Position numbers and translations under genes: made by a program. A stretch of DNA of 23,132 nt, from NCBI GenBank assembly GCA_937926755.1, contig CALBBA010000020.1, positions 1 to 23,132 of the forward strand, read 5' to 3'. The notes under the pieces were generated by a model. That model made no database searches. It saw only the letters and a program-made list of their open reading frames with translations, and was not told the origin of the DNA. This document shows positions 10,087-18,094 of this stretch, one piece after another (within the stretch, counting starts at the first letter, position 1; the number at the start of each line of letters is the position of its first letter). This DNA comes from an uncultured Collinsella sp. (GTDB lineage Bacteria; Actinomycetota; Coriobacteriia; Coriobacteriales; Coriobacteriaceae).

Positions 10087-11391
10087 TTAGGCATCCCAGG
10101 CGTCGCGGCCGCGCAGCGCGCGCAGGCCGATATCGTGACGCAGGGTCTTGCCCTCAAAATCAATCTTCTCGCAGGCCTCGTAGGCAAGGTTGCGAGCGTT
10201 CTCGAACGTGTCGCCCAGAGCGGTCACGGCAAGCACGCGGCCACCATTGGTCACGAGCTGGCCGTCCACCACGGCAGTGCCCGCGTGGTACACGGTCACG
10301 TTCTCCATGGCCTCGGCATCGGCGATACCGGTAATGACCTTGCCTTTCTCGTAGCTGCCGGGATAACCCGCACTCGTCAGGACAACGGCCACGGCCCACT
10401 CGTCACGCCAGTCGAGTTCAATCTGGTCGAGCTCGCAGTTGGCACAAGCCAACATGACCTCGACCAGGTCGTTCTTAAGGCGCGGCAGAACGACCTGCGT
10501 CTCGGGGTCGCCAAAGCGGGCATTGAACTCCAGCACCTTGGGGCCGGCAGGCGTGAGCATAAAGCCGCCGTACAGGCAGCCGCGGTAGTCGATACCCTCG
10601 GCAGCGAGCTCGGCCACGGTCTGCTCCATGACCTTCACCATGGTGGCGTGCTCCTCATCGGTCACGATGGGCACCGGGCTGTAGACGCCCATGCCACCGG
10701 TGTTGGGGCCCTTGTCGCCCTCGAGCGCACGCTTGTGGTCCTGCGAGGTGGCCATGGGGCGCACGGTCTTGCCGTCGGTAAAGGCCAGCAGCGAGCACTC
10801 GGGACCAACGAGCATCTCCTCGATAACCACGGTGTTGCCGGCATCGCCAAAGGTGCCGCCAAAGCACTCGCGCACGGCCTCCTCGGCCTGCTCAAGTTCG
10901 GTCGCCACGATAACGCCCTTGCCCGCGGCAAGGCCGTCGGCCTTCACGACCAGCGGGGCGCCCTGCTCGCGCACGTAGGCGAGAGCCGAAGCCTCGTCGG
11001 TAAACGAACCATAGGCTGCCGTCGGAATGCCCGCACGCTCCATGAGCTGCTTGGAGAACAGCTTGGAGCCCTCCATCTGGGCGCCCTCGGCACCCGGGCC
11101 AAAGCAGGGAATACCCGCCGCGCGCACGGCGTCGGCCACGCCCGCCACGAGCGGAGCCTCGGGGCCAATTACCACGAGTCCGCATCCGTGGCTCTGCGCA
11201 AACGCCGCCACGGCCGCAGGATCGCAGTCGTCGAGAACAACGTTCTCGCCGCAGCTCGCGGTGCCGCCGTTACCCGGCGCGATGTAGAGCTTGCCGGCGC
11301 GCGGTGATGCTGCGAGCTTTGCTGCCAGAGCATGCTCGCGGCCGCCGCTGCCCAACAACAGGATGTCGATGGTTTGAGTGTCCGCCTTCAA
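10087..11391 (-). CDS. purD: Phosphoribosylamine-glycine ligase (GAR synthetase)
   Basis: Step two of purine synthesis: ATP-dependent joining of glycine to 5-phosphoribosylamine. The protein is 434 residues, the normal size. It begins with the PurD N-domain (ILLLGSGGREHALAAKL and IAPGNGGT), continues with the ATP-grasp core (GPEAPLVAGV, VVKADGLAAGKGVIVA, GGMGVYSP), the metal-binding VLEFNARFGDPETQ, and the C-domain. The reading frame stays open to 11559, but the start is best set at a TTG at 11391: GAGGAGG sits five bases before it, and the conserved sequence begins a few residues later. No ATG exists at the right place. A structured leader separates it from purA, and the Nudix gene follows. 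Confidence 0.95.
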   Translation of the reverse strand: MKADTQTIDILLLGSGGREHALAAKLAASPRAGKLYIAPGNGGTASCGENVVLDDCDPAAVAAFAQSHGCGLVVIGPEAPLVAGVADAVRAAGIPCFGPGAEGAQMEGSKLFSKQLMERAGIPTAAYGSFTDEASALAYVREQGAPLVVKADGLAAGKGVIVATELEQAEEAVRECFGGTFGDAGNTVVIEEMLVGPECSLLAFTDGKTVRPMATSQDHKRALEGDKGPNTGGMGVYSPVPIVTDEEHATMVKVMEQTVAELAAEGIDYRGCLYGGFMLTPAGPKVLEFNARFGDPETQVVLPRLKNDLVEVMLACANCELDQIELDWRDEWAVAVVLTSAGYPGSYEKGKVITGIADAEAMENVTVYHAGTAVVDGQLVTNGGRVLAVTALGDTFENARNLAYEACEKIDFEGKTLRHDIGLRALRGRDAWDA

Positions 11392-11431
11392 GGGTGCCTC
11401 CTCTATGGATGAACGGCCCGCTCCGCGCGAG

Positions 11432-11487
11432 CCCTTTGCAAGCAAATATACCCCTCGGCCGCCCGCCTGGGCTGCAAAGGGGTATAT
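11432..11487 (-). promoter_or_regulatory. Purine leader with two mutually exclusive stems between purA and purD
   Basis: AGGGGTATAT (11478-11487) can pair with ATATACCCCT (11446-11455) in a 10-bp stem, or the overlapping strand TGCAAAGGG (11473-11481) can pair with CCCTTTGCA (11432-11440) in a 9-bp stem. In the minus-strand transcript the first pairing forms a hairpin 22-31 bases after the purA stop codon, followed by TTTGCTTG. The second is formed only later and would break the first. This resembles an attenuation switch, or simply an imperfect terminator for purA. No known riboswitch consensus was recognised. Confidence 0.4.
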
Positions 11488-11509
11488 CGCAATAACCGAA
11501 TAGTGCCGA

Positions 11510-12796
<1,287 letters not shown>

Positions 12797-12862
12797 GTTT
12801 ACTCCTTACATTCATGGACTGTCTACGCGCCACGCCGGCACGCAGAAGCACAAAACATTCCC

Positions 12863-12891
12863 AGTATACCCGTGCAACGGGCGCCTGTCCT
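12863..12891 (-). promoter_or_regulatory. Promoter candidate for purA
   Basis: On the minus strand AGGACA (12891-12886) and TATACT (12868-12863) are separated by exactly 17 bases, close to the TTGACA/TATAAT consensus. The -35 box overlaps the dnaB stop codon, and the -10 is about 67 bases before the purA start. A small CCCGT/ACGGG hairpin lies in the spacer. Confidence 0.45.
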
Positions 12892-14281
12892 ACTCCTCGG
12901 CATGTGCCCCATCAAGCTCATAGAACTTGGTGGATGCCGGCAGGAACATCAGGTCGACGTCACCGATCGGGCCCGAACGGTTCTTGGCCACGACGATACG
13001 CGTAACGCCCTCGTCGGGTCGATCGTCACGCGAGGCCTCGGCCTCATCGGCGGAGCGGTCCAAGAACATAACGATGTCGGCGTCCTGCTCGATGGAGCCC
13101 GATTCACGCAGGTCGGACAGCTGCGGGCGCTTGCCGGTACGGGACTCGACCTGACGCGACAGCTGCGACAGCGCAATGAGCGGGATCTTAAGCTCCTTGG
13201 CCATGATCTTTAAACCACGCGACATCTCGGAGACCTCGACGGTACGGCTCTCGGAGCGACGTCCCGGCGGAGGACTCACCAGCTGCAGGTAGTCCAGGAT
13301 AATGATGGCCTTCTCCTTGTTGTGGAGCATGCGGCGGCTCTTGGCGCGGATCTCGGTCACCGTGGTGCCGGGCGTATCGTCAATCAGAATATCGAGCTTG
13401 GACAAGGTCTGCGTGGCCTCGTTGATATTGGCCCACTGCTCGGGGCTAATGCGGCCCATGCGGAAGTCACTGATCGAGATCATGGCGTAGGCGCAAATCA
13501 GACGCTGGGCAATTTCCTTGCCCGACATCTCCAGCGAGAAGAAGCCGACGGTATAGCCAGCAGCAGCGGCGTTGAGCGCCAGGTTCAGAGCGAACGACGT
13601 CTTACCTACAGCAGGACGGGCGCCGATAATGATGAGCTGGCCCTCGCGGAAGCCCATGAGCATACGGTCGAGTGACGGAAAGCCCGTGGGCACGCCCGCC
13701 GCCTGACCACCGGCCTGGCACACTTCCTCGGCCTCGTTATAGGCCTCGACCATAAACTCGGTCAGCGTCTTGTAGCTCGACTTGACCTCGCGCGCCGTAA
13801 CCTTGAGCAGCTTGCTCTCGGCCAGCTCGACAACCTCTTTGGTGTCGGTGGGGGCGTTATATGCCAGCGCGTTGATCTCGTTGGTGGCGCCGATCAGCTC
13901 ACGCAGCATCGAATCGCGGCGAACGATGGCGGCATGGTGCTGCCAGTTGACGAGCGACAGGGTCTGACCCATCAACTCCAAAATGTACGCTTCGCCGCCC
14001 ACGGCATCGAGCTTGTTGATGCTTCGTAGGTAATCGATCAGCGAGATGGAGTCGATGGGAATGCGGCTGTTGTACATATCGACCATCGCGGTATAGATGG
14101 TCTTATGAATGGGCCGGTAGAAGTCATCGGGCTGCAGCTCGACCTGGGCTTCTTCGACCACCTCGGGCGATAGCAGCATAGCGGCCAGTACATTGGCCTC
14201 TGCATCTTGGTTTTGGGGAAGACCCAACTTTGAGCCGCGGTCCTCAACCGTCAGCCCGGTCTCCCTATCGTCATATGCCAT
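12890..14281 (-). CDS. dnaB: Replicative DNA helicase
   Basis: The hexameric helicase opens DNA at the replication fork and recruits primase. The N-terminal domain (PQNQDAEANVLAAML, then DDFYRPIHKTIYTAM) precedes a RecA-like core. The core contains Walker A GARPAVGKT (220-228), the EM-containing helicase motif FFSLEMSGKEI, Walker B with IIILDYLQL, and SQLSRQVESR with LRESGSIEQDAD. No intein interrupts it, although dnaB is a common intein site. Three in-frame ATGs exist (14293, 14287, 14281). I choose 14281 (463 residues), because GAGG lies six bases before it and the upstream ATGs have no site. It follows the rpsF-rplI operon but is separated from it by a strong terminator. Confidence 0.97.
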   Translation of the reverse strand: MAYDDRETGLTVEDRGSKLGLPQNQDAEANVLAAMLLSPEVVEEAQVELQPDDFYRPIHKTIYTAMVDMYNSRIPIDSISLIDYLRSINKLDAVGGEAYILELMGQTLSLVNWQHHAAIVRRDSMLRELIGATNEINALAYNAPTDTKEVVELAESKLLKVTAREVKSSYKTLTEFMVEAYNEAEEVCQAGGQAAGVPTGFPSLDRMLMGFREGQLIIIGARPAVGKTSFALNLALNAAAAGYTVGFFSLEMSGKEIAQRLICAYAMISISDFRMGRISPEQWANINEATQTLSKLDILIDDTPGTTVTEIRAKSRRMLHNKEKAIIILDYLQLVSPPPGRRSESRTVEVSEMSRGLKIMAKELKIPLIALSQLSRQVESRTGKRPQLSDLRESGSIEQDADIVMFLDRSADEAEASRDDRPDEGVTRIVVAKNRSGPIGDVDLMFLPASTKFYELDGAHAEE

Positions 14282-14433
14282 GAGCATCCTCATTCATATC
14301 GCTTGCGAGCATCCATAGTATCAGCCACGGTCCCAAAACGCGCCGCGCGCCGCCAATCATCACCGAACCAAACGGATGAACGGTCCTGTATATAAGACTT
14401 CGACACAACGTTCACCATGACACTCACTCAGCG

Positions 14434-14474
14434 CAAAAAAACAAAAGGGCGCCCTGGTTTCCCAGAGCGCCCTT
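14434..14474 (-). terminator. Rho-independent terminator of the rpsF-ssb-rpsR-rplI operon
   Basis: On the minus strand AAGGGCGCTCTGG pairs with CCAGGGCGCCCTT (14474-14462 and 14457-14445, one mismatch, short loop), followed by TTGTTTTTTT. It lies about 33 bases past the rplI stop codon and about 150 bases before dnaB, so dnaB needs its own promoter. Confidence 0.93.
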
Positions 14475-14506
14475 CTTAGAACAAGATTGTTGCGTTGCAG
14501 CAAATG

Positions 14507-15046
14507 CTACTCGGCAGCAGCCTCAGTCTCGACCTCGGCGGTCTCGGCCTCGGCGACCTCAGCGGCCTCCTCGACCTCAGCCTCGGCAGCGAGCTCCTCG
14601 GCAGTAACGCCGACGAGAACGACAACCTCGGCCTTGATCTCGCGGTACAGCGAGATGGCAACGGTGTGGGCACCGGCAACCTTGATGGGCTTACCGAGCT
14701 CGACGCGCTTGCGGTCGATGTCCATACCGAGCTGAGCCTTGATGGCGTCAGCGATCATAGCGGCGGTAACGGAGCCAAAGAGGATGCCCTCGTCGCCGAC
14801 CTTGACGTCAACGGTGACCGTCTTGCCCTCGAAGGCAGCCTTGGTCTCGTTGGCGGTAGCCAGACGGACGGCCTCGCGCTTGGCGATGTTGTTGCGACGC
14901 TCGTCAAGCTGCTTGAGGTTGCCCTTGGTGGCGGCAACAGCGAGCTTCTTGGGGAACAGGAAGTTCTCAGCGTAACCCTGAGCGACCTCTACGACGTCAC
15001 CCTCGCCGCCCTTGCCCTTGATCTCATCGAGAAGAATAACCTTCAT
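14507..15046 (-). CDS. rplI: 50S ribosomal protein L9 with a long acidic tail
   Basis: The start MKVILLDEIKGKGGEGDVVE and the following YAENFLFPKKLAVAAT are the L9 N-terminal signature. A linker helix and the C-terminal domain (FGSVTAAMIADAIKAQLGMDIDRKRVEL...) follow, up to about residue 150. The protein is 179 residues against about 150 for typical L9; the extra 30 are almost only Ala, Glu and Val. This low-complexity acidic tail is unusual for a ribosomal protein, which normally has basic ends. L9 binds 23S rRNA near the L1 stalk and limits frameshifting. AGGGAG lies eight bases before the ATG. Last gene of the operon. Confidence 0.96.
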   Translation of the reverse strand: MKVILLDEIKGKGGEGDVVEVAQGYAENFLFPKKLAVAATKGNLKQLDERRNNIAKREAVRLATANETKAAFEGKTVTVDVKVGDEGILFGSVTAAMIADAIKAQLGMDIDRKRVELGKPIKVAGAHTVAISLYREIKAEVVVLVGVTAEELAAEAEVEEAAEVAEAETAEVETEAAAE

Positions 15047-15061
15047 GATGCGTCTCCCTTC

Positions 15062-15328
15062 TTAGCCGCGGTCGCGGTTGCCACGAGAGGAAACCACGGG
15101 GACGGTGTACGGCAGGAGTGCCATCTCGCGGGCGCGCTTGATGGCGTTGGCGATGTCATGCTGATGCTGCGTGCAAGCGCCAGTGACGCGACGGGGCTTG
15201 ATCTTGCCACGGTCGGTCATGTACTTACGGAGAAGCTGAGTGTCCTTATAGTCGATGAACTCAGTGTTCTCCTTGCAGAACTGGCAGTACTTACGACGCG
15301 GCTGACGTGCAGAAAAATCATTAGCCAT
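15062..15328 (-). CDS. rpsR: 30S ribosomal protein S18 (zinc-type, C+ form)
   Basis: The protein is 88 residues, contains FIDYKDTQLLRKYMTDRGKI and ALLPYT, and is therefore S18. It binds with S6 on the small-subunit platform. Cys15 and Cys18 (KYCQFC) with Cys52 and His55 (TGACTQH) form the zinc-binding set of the C+ S18 form known from actinobacteria; many bacteria have a C- copy used in zinc shortage, but none is in this window. I start at the ATG at 15328 (MANDFSARQ), with AAAGG about 10 bases upstream; the frame stays open to 15379, but that part looks nothing like S18. The gene lies 72 bases after ssb and 15 before rplI. Confidence 0.97.
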   Translation of the reverse strand: MANDFSARQPRRKYCQFCKENTEFIDYKDTQLLRKYMTDRGKIKPRRVTGACTQHQHDIANAIKRAREMALLPYTVPVVSSRGNRDRG

Positions 15329-15400
15329 GTCAAAATACCTTTCATTTGGCAACTTCGGCGAACCGAAGCCGCCTCTCACTCAAAAATAGGTGAACAACCC

Positions 15401-15853
15401 TTAGAACGGGATGTCCTCATCGTAGACGTCGACCGCGGGCGGCGTAGCCACCGGTGCGGCAGGACGTGCTGCGGGCGCGGGAGCTGCGGGGGCGTAACCG
15501 CCCTGATCGTAGCCACCCTGGCCACCACGGGAGCTCATAAACTCGATCTCATCGACGATGACCTCAAGCTTGCTCCGGCGCTGGCCGTCGCGCTCCCAAG
15601 AGCTGTAGCGCAGCTTGCCCTCGATCGCGACCTTGTTTCCCTTTGCCAGGAAACGGCTCACGGCCTCGGCGCGGGTGCCGAACATGGTGCAGTCGACAAA
15701 GTTGGGATAGTCCTCCCACTCGCCAGTCTGCGCGTTGCGGCGACGATCGTTCACGGCGACGCCAAAGGACAGAACCTGGGTTCCGCCGGCGGTGGCGCGC
15801 AGCTCGGGATCGCGGGTGAGGTTACCGGTGATGTTCACTCGATTGATGCTCAT
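15401..15853 (-). CDS. ssb: Single-stranded DNA-binding protein
   Basis: This 150-residue protein coats single-stranded DNA in replication and repair. Residues 1-105 form the OB fold (MSINRVNITGNLTRDPELR, FGVAVNDRR, FVDCTMFG, YSSWERDGQRRS, EVIVDEIEFM). A Gly/Gln/Ala/Pro-rich flexible linker follows, and then the DEDIPF tip that docks partner proteins. GAGG lies about 11 bases before the ATG at 15853. Its position between rpsF and rpsR is the widespread order, so SSB supply follows ribosomal protein transcription. Confidence 0.97.
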   Translation of the reverse strand: MSINRVNITGNLTRDPELRATAGGTQVLSFGVAVNDRRRNAQTGEWEDYPNFVDCTMFGTRAEAVSRFLAKGNKVAIEGKLRYSSWERDGQRRSKLEVIVDEIEFMSSRGGQGGYDQGGYAPAAPAPAARPAAPVATPPAVDVYDEDIPF

Positions 15854-15901
15854 AACTCACTACTTCCTCTTGGGGCACAAGCCCAGTCCAAAACGACAGT
15901 C

Positions 15902-16195
15902 TTACTCCTGGTCGTCGCGACGGACGATCATGTGGCGGACCACAGCGTCGGTGATGCGCAGGACGCGATCAAGCTCGGCGATCTGGGTAGGATCTGCGTG
16001 GAAGTTGATGAGGGTGTAGTCACCATCGGTGAGGTCGTTGATCTCGTAGGCGAGCTTGCGCTTGCCCCACTCGTCAACGGAGTCGACCTTGCCAGCGCCC
16101 TCAGCGATCGTGGTATCGATACGCTTCATAACAGCGAGACGAGTCTCGGGGTCGAGCGACGGGTCAACAAAGAACAGCAGTTCATAAGCCTTCAT
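15902..16195 (-). CDS. rpsF: 30S ribosomal protein S6
   Basis: S6 forms a pair with S18 on 16S rRNA. The 97-residue protein starts MKAYELLFFVDPSLDPETR and includes the typical VDEWGKRKLAYEIND and YTLINFHADPTQIAELDRVLRI. The start is the ATG at 16195, with GAGGAGGT six bases upstream; the frame is open to 16216, but that would place the ribosome site inside the gene. First gene of the operon, with a good promoter and a leader hairpin upstream. Confidence 0.97.
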   Translation of the reverse strand: MKAYELLFFVDPSLDPETRLAVMKRIDTTIAEGAGKVDSVDEWGKRKLAYEINDLTDGDYTLINFHADPTQIAELDRVLRITDAVVRHMIVRRDDQE

Positions 16196-16221
16196 ATTGT
16201 CACCTCCTCTGGGCAAATGTG

Positions 16222-16250
16222 GCTTCAGGTCGTGAAGGTGCGCCTGAAGC
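16222..16250 (-). promoter_or_regulatory. Leader hairpin of the rpsF operon
   Basis: GCTTCAGG (16222-16229) and CCTGAAGC (16243-16250) make a perfect 8-bp stem with a 13-base loop containing CACCTTCACG, about 27 bases before the rpsF start and just after the predicted transcription start. S6:S18 autoregulation through an rpsF leader hairpin is known in bacteria; whether this hairpin is that motif is not shown by sequence alone. Confidence 0.45.
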
Positions 16251-16266
16251 AGGAAAAGACTTGGTA

Positions 16267-16295
16267 ATAATATCTTTCAACCTCCTAGGCTGCAA
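16267..16295 (-). promoter_or_regulatory. Promoter of the rpsF-ssb-rpsR-rplI operon
   Basis: On the minus strand TTGCAG (16295-16290), a spacer of exactly 17 bases, then TATTAT (16272-16267). This is a good housekeeping sigma match, giving a leader of about 65 bases before rpsF. Confidence 0.7.
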
Positions 16296-16655
16296 GAATA
16301 TGCAGCTACAACCTCATGACCTCCACATATGCCCATACTCGCACGGTGTTTCATGCGCATTCCAACCAAATGCCGACCAAATGCTTGACGGATTTGTGGA
16401 CAAGATACGGTGCCGCGGGGACAAGCTGAGCCAAGCCGCAGGTCAACGGGCACAAGGCTGTGGTCGCAAAATGCATACCAGTGGCCCACAGCACCAATCA
16501 AAGATTTTTAAATTCATTGCCAAGTCGCTTATGAATACCCTTTTTGAACAATTGAGTTGATCAACCACGCTGGTCGGAAGCCGTTTTTTGGCACCTCAAA
16601 CCCCACTGCAACGCCAAGTGCGGCCAAGCGTTTTAAAAAATGCCAACTTTTCTGT
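16296..16655. other. Non-coding gap between the rpsF promoter and tRNA-Ser
   Basis: About 360 bases without a supportable gene. Short open frames on both strands lack ribosome sites and protein-like composition. It is less GC-rich than its surroundings, with T/A runs near 16503-16520 and 16630-16650. One actinobacterial-type DnaA box match (TGTGGACAA, 16395-16403) is present but alone. I see no hairpin or repeat strong enough to name. Confidence 0.5.
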
Positions 16656-16683
16656 TTGCACTTTGCGATTCCTCGTGTATACT
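16656..16683 (+). promoter_or_regulatory. Promoter of the tRNA-Ser pair
   Basis: TTGCAC (16656-16661), a 16-base spacer, then TATACT (16678-16683), 16 bases before the tRNA. A good match to a strong housekeeping promoter, as expected for a stable RNA gene. Confidence 0.75.
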
Positions 16684-16699
16684 GACTTTCGCATTTAAC

Positions 16700-16790
16700 G
16701 GAGAGTTGTCCGAGTGGCCGAAGGAGCACGATTGGAAATCGTGTAGGCGTCAAAAGCGTCTCCAGGGTTCAAATCCCTGACTCTCCGCCA
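16700..16790 (+). tRNA. tRNA-Ser (anticodon GGA)
   Basis: Full class II tRNA: acceptor GGAGAGT pairing with ACTCTCC, discriminator G, encoded CCA. The anticodon arm is CACGA-TTGGAAA-TCGTG with anticodon GGA, followed by a long variable arm (AGGCGTCAAAAGCGTCT) and T-arm CAGGG-TTCAAAT-CCCTG. It reads UCC/UCU codons. Confidence 0.97.
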
Positions 16791-16800
16791 GTTAATTCCA

Positions 16801-16829
16801 AAGCAGGCCTTTGAGCCTGCTTTGTTTTT
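16801..16829 (+). terminator. Terminator after tRNA-Ser (GGA)
   Basis: AAGCAGGC (16801-16808) and GCCTGCTT (16815-16822) make an 8-bp stem with a 6-base loop followed by TGTTTTT. It lies between the two tRNA-Ser genes, so the second may rely on read-through. Confidence 0.88.
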
Positions 16830-16838
16830 ACCCCACGC

Positions 16839-16929
16839 GGAGGGGTGGCAGAGTGGTTGAATGCGGCGGTCTCGAAAACCGTTTGGCCTGTATAAGGTCA
16901 CGAGGGTTCGAATCCCTCCTCCTCCGCCA
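16839..16929 (+). tRNA. tRNA-Ser (anticodon CGA)
   Basis: Full class II tRNA: acceptor GGAGGGG pairing with CTCCTCC, discriminator G, encoded CCA. The anticodon loop is CTCGAAA (anticodon CGA), with a long variable arm and T-arm GAGGG-TTCGAAT-CCCTC. It reads UCG codons. Its last 25 bases before CA are repeated, inverted, at 16994-17018. Confidence 0.97.
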
Positions 16930-16940
16930 TTTTGGTTGAG

Positions 16941-16970
16941 AAAGCTCCCGAAAACGGGGGCTTTTTTGTT
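16941..16970 (+). terminator. Terminator after tRNA-Ser (CGA)
   Basis: AAAGCTCCCG (16941-16950), an AAAA loop, then CGGGGGCTTT (16955-16964) with a U-rich tail TTTGTTT. Strong rho-independent form. Confidence 0.9.
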
Positions 16971-16993
16971 TAGAGTCCCTTACAAGCAAATAC

Positions 16994-17132
16994 GGCGGAG
17001 GAGGAGGGATTCGAACCCGTCAGGACGCGGAGCGTAAAGAAAACGCGCCACGGGCGCGTTTTTAGCGCAGCGCGGTCGGCGTAAGCCGACCGGATAAATT
17101 TTGAGCAAAGCTCAAAATTTGGACATCTCTCC
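16994..17132 (-). other. Interrupted tRNA-Ser relic containing a train of hairpins
   Basis: Read on the minus strand, the stretch opens with GGAGAGATGTCC (17132-17121), 11 of 12 bases like the 5' end of the tRNA-Ser at 16700. It closes with a 25-base exact copy of the tRNA-Ser (CGA) T-arm and acceptor end (17018-16994). The anticodon arm is missing; instead about 102 bases (17019-17120) are filled with short palindromes. These are ACGC/GCGT at 17025-17035, a 10-bp stem at 17040-17062, GCGC-A-GCGC at 17065-17073, an 8-bp stem at 17073-17092 and an 11-bp stem at 17096-17120, each with a loop of about 1-5 bases. The acceptor halves pair poorly, and CCA is absent, so it is not a working tRNA. It may be a former integration site or a structured insertion. 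Confidence 0.55.
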
Positions 17133-17298
17133 TATTCAGCCACGCCCCCATCGCGTTCAGCATCAACCCAGATCCCCAAACATGGTACCTACGCCCCCAC
17201 CCAGTCCCGACCGTTTACCGAGCAATAGGGTCACCACGCCCGCCAACCATGTACTATGTACGGGCATTGTCTAAACCCGCAACCAAAAGGACCCCATC

Positions 17299-17988
17299 TT
17301 GCCCGTCGTCGCTGCTATGACCGTTACCTCACACGCCACGGATGCCATGGTCGCTATTCCGTTTTGGCTCGAGATGTTCGCTGTTGTCGCGGCATCGATC
17401 TCAGGCGTGCTGGTCGCGCGCGAGCACAAGCTCGACCTGGTAGGCGCCGTCGCGCTCGCTGTGGTCTGCGGACTGGGCGGCGGTCTTTTGCGCGATATGA
17501 CGCTGCAGGTGGGCAACGTCTACATCCTCAACCAGCCGATGGCGCTCCCGCTTTCCATTGCCACGGCGGCCATCATCTATATTTTCCCGGCAATCGTCGA
17601 CAAGCCCGAAAAACTCATCCCCTTGCTCGACATCATCTCGGTCGGCATCTACGCCGCTACTGGAGCAGACAAGGCGCTGGTCTACGGCTTTGCGCCGGCG
17701 GTGTGCATCATGATGGGCTTTTTTACCGCAGTAGGCGGCGGCATGCTGCGCGACGGCTTTATGGGCGTGGTTCCGGGCATTTTCCAACGTACTAACTTTT
17801 ATGCCATCGCCGCCATCGCCGGATCGACAAGCTATGTGTGTCTCGTTATGAGCGGCATCATGAGCAATGTCGCCGCGCTGGTCGTATGCGTTGTCGTGAC
17901 CATGGGACTGCGCTGGCTCTCGCTGCGCTTTGACATCAAAAGCCCCACCGAAGAGGACATCGCGCGCTTTTTGCACCACAAAAAGTAG
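17299..17988 (+). CDS. TRIC-family cation channel protein (UPF0126)
   Basis: This 229-residue membrane protein consists of two repeated halves with the family's paired glycine motifs, GLGGGLLRD (about 58-66) and AVGGGMLRD (about 144-152), in a scaffold of about seven membrane spans. Bacterial members of the TRIC (trimeric intracellular cation) family conduct potassium and sodium; the physiological role here is unknown. I start at a TTG at 17299, because AAAAGG lies eight bases upstream. The next start, an ATG at 17317, has no ribosome site and would remove six residues of no obvious importance. It is the first plus-strand gene of a two-gene stretch and has no clear terminator after it. Confidence 0.9.
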   Translation: MPVVAAMTVTSHATDAMVAIPFWLEMFAVVAASISGVLVAREHKLDLVGAVALAVVCGLGGGLLRDMTLQVGNVYILNQPMALPLSIATAAIIYIFPAIVDKPEKLIPLLDIISVGIYAATGADKALVYGFAPAVCIMMGFFTAVGGGMLRDGFMGVVPGIFQRTNFYAIAAIAGSTSYVCLVMSGIMSNVAALVVCVVVTMGLRWLSLRFDIKSPTEEDIARFLHHKK

Positions 17989-18094
17989 ATTGCGCGGGCT
18001 CATCCTTCGAAATGCAACCGAGAGGTTCTTTTAGAGCGCCCACGCGTTGGGTACCCTGTTAGGTGCATATCGAGCATCTGACGAAGGATTCACT

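Noticed and set aside
12890..14281. Intein in dnaB
   Set aside because: The protein has the normal length and its P-loop region is uninterrupted.
16395..16403. DnaA-box match TGTGGACAA in the gap before tRNA-Ser, possible replication origin
   Set aside because: Only one box, no cluster, no AT-rich unwinding element and no dnaA/dnaN next to it. The rpsF-dnaB cluster can lie near an origin but is not one.
16219..16560. 113-residue plus-strand frame in the rpsF-tRNA gap
   Set aside because: It starts in the rpsF leader, has no ribosome site, and its composition is not protein-like.
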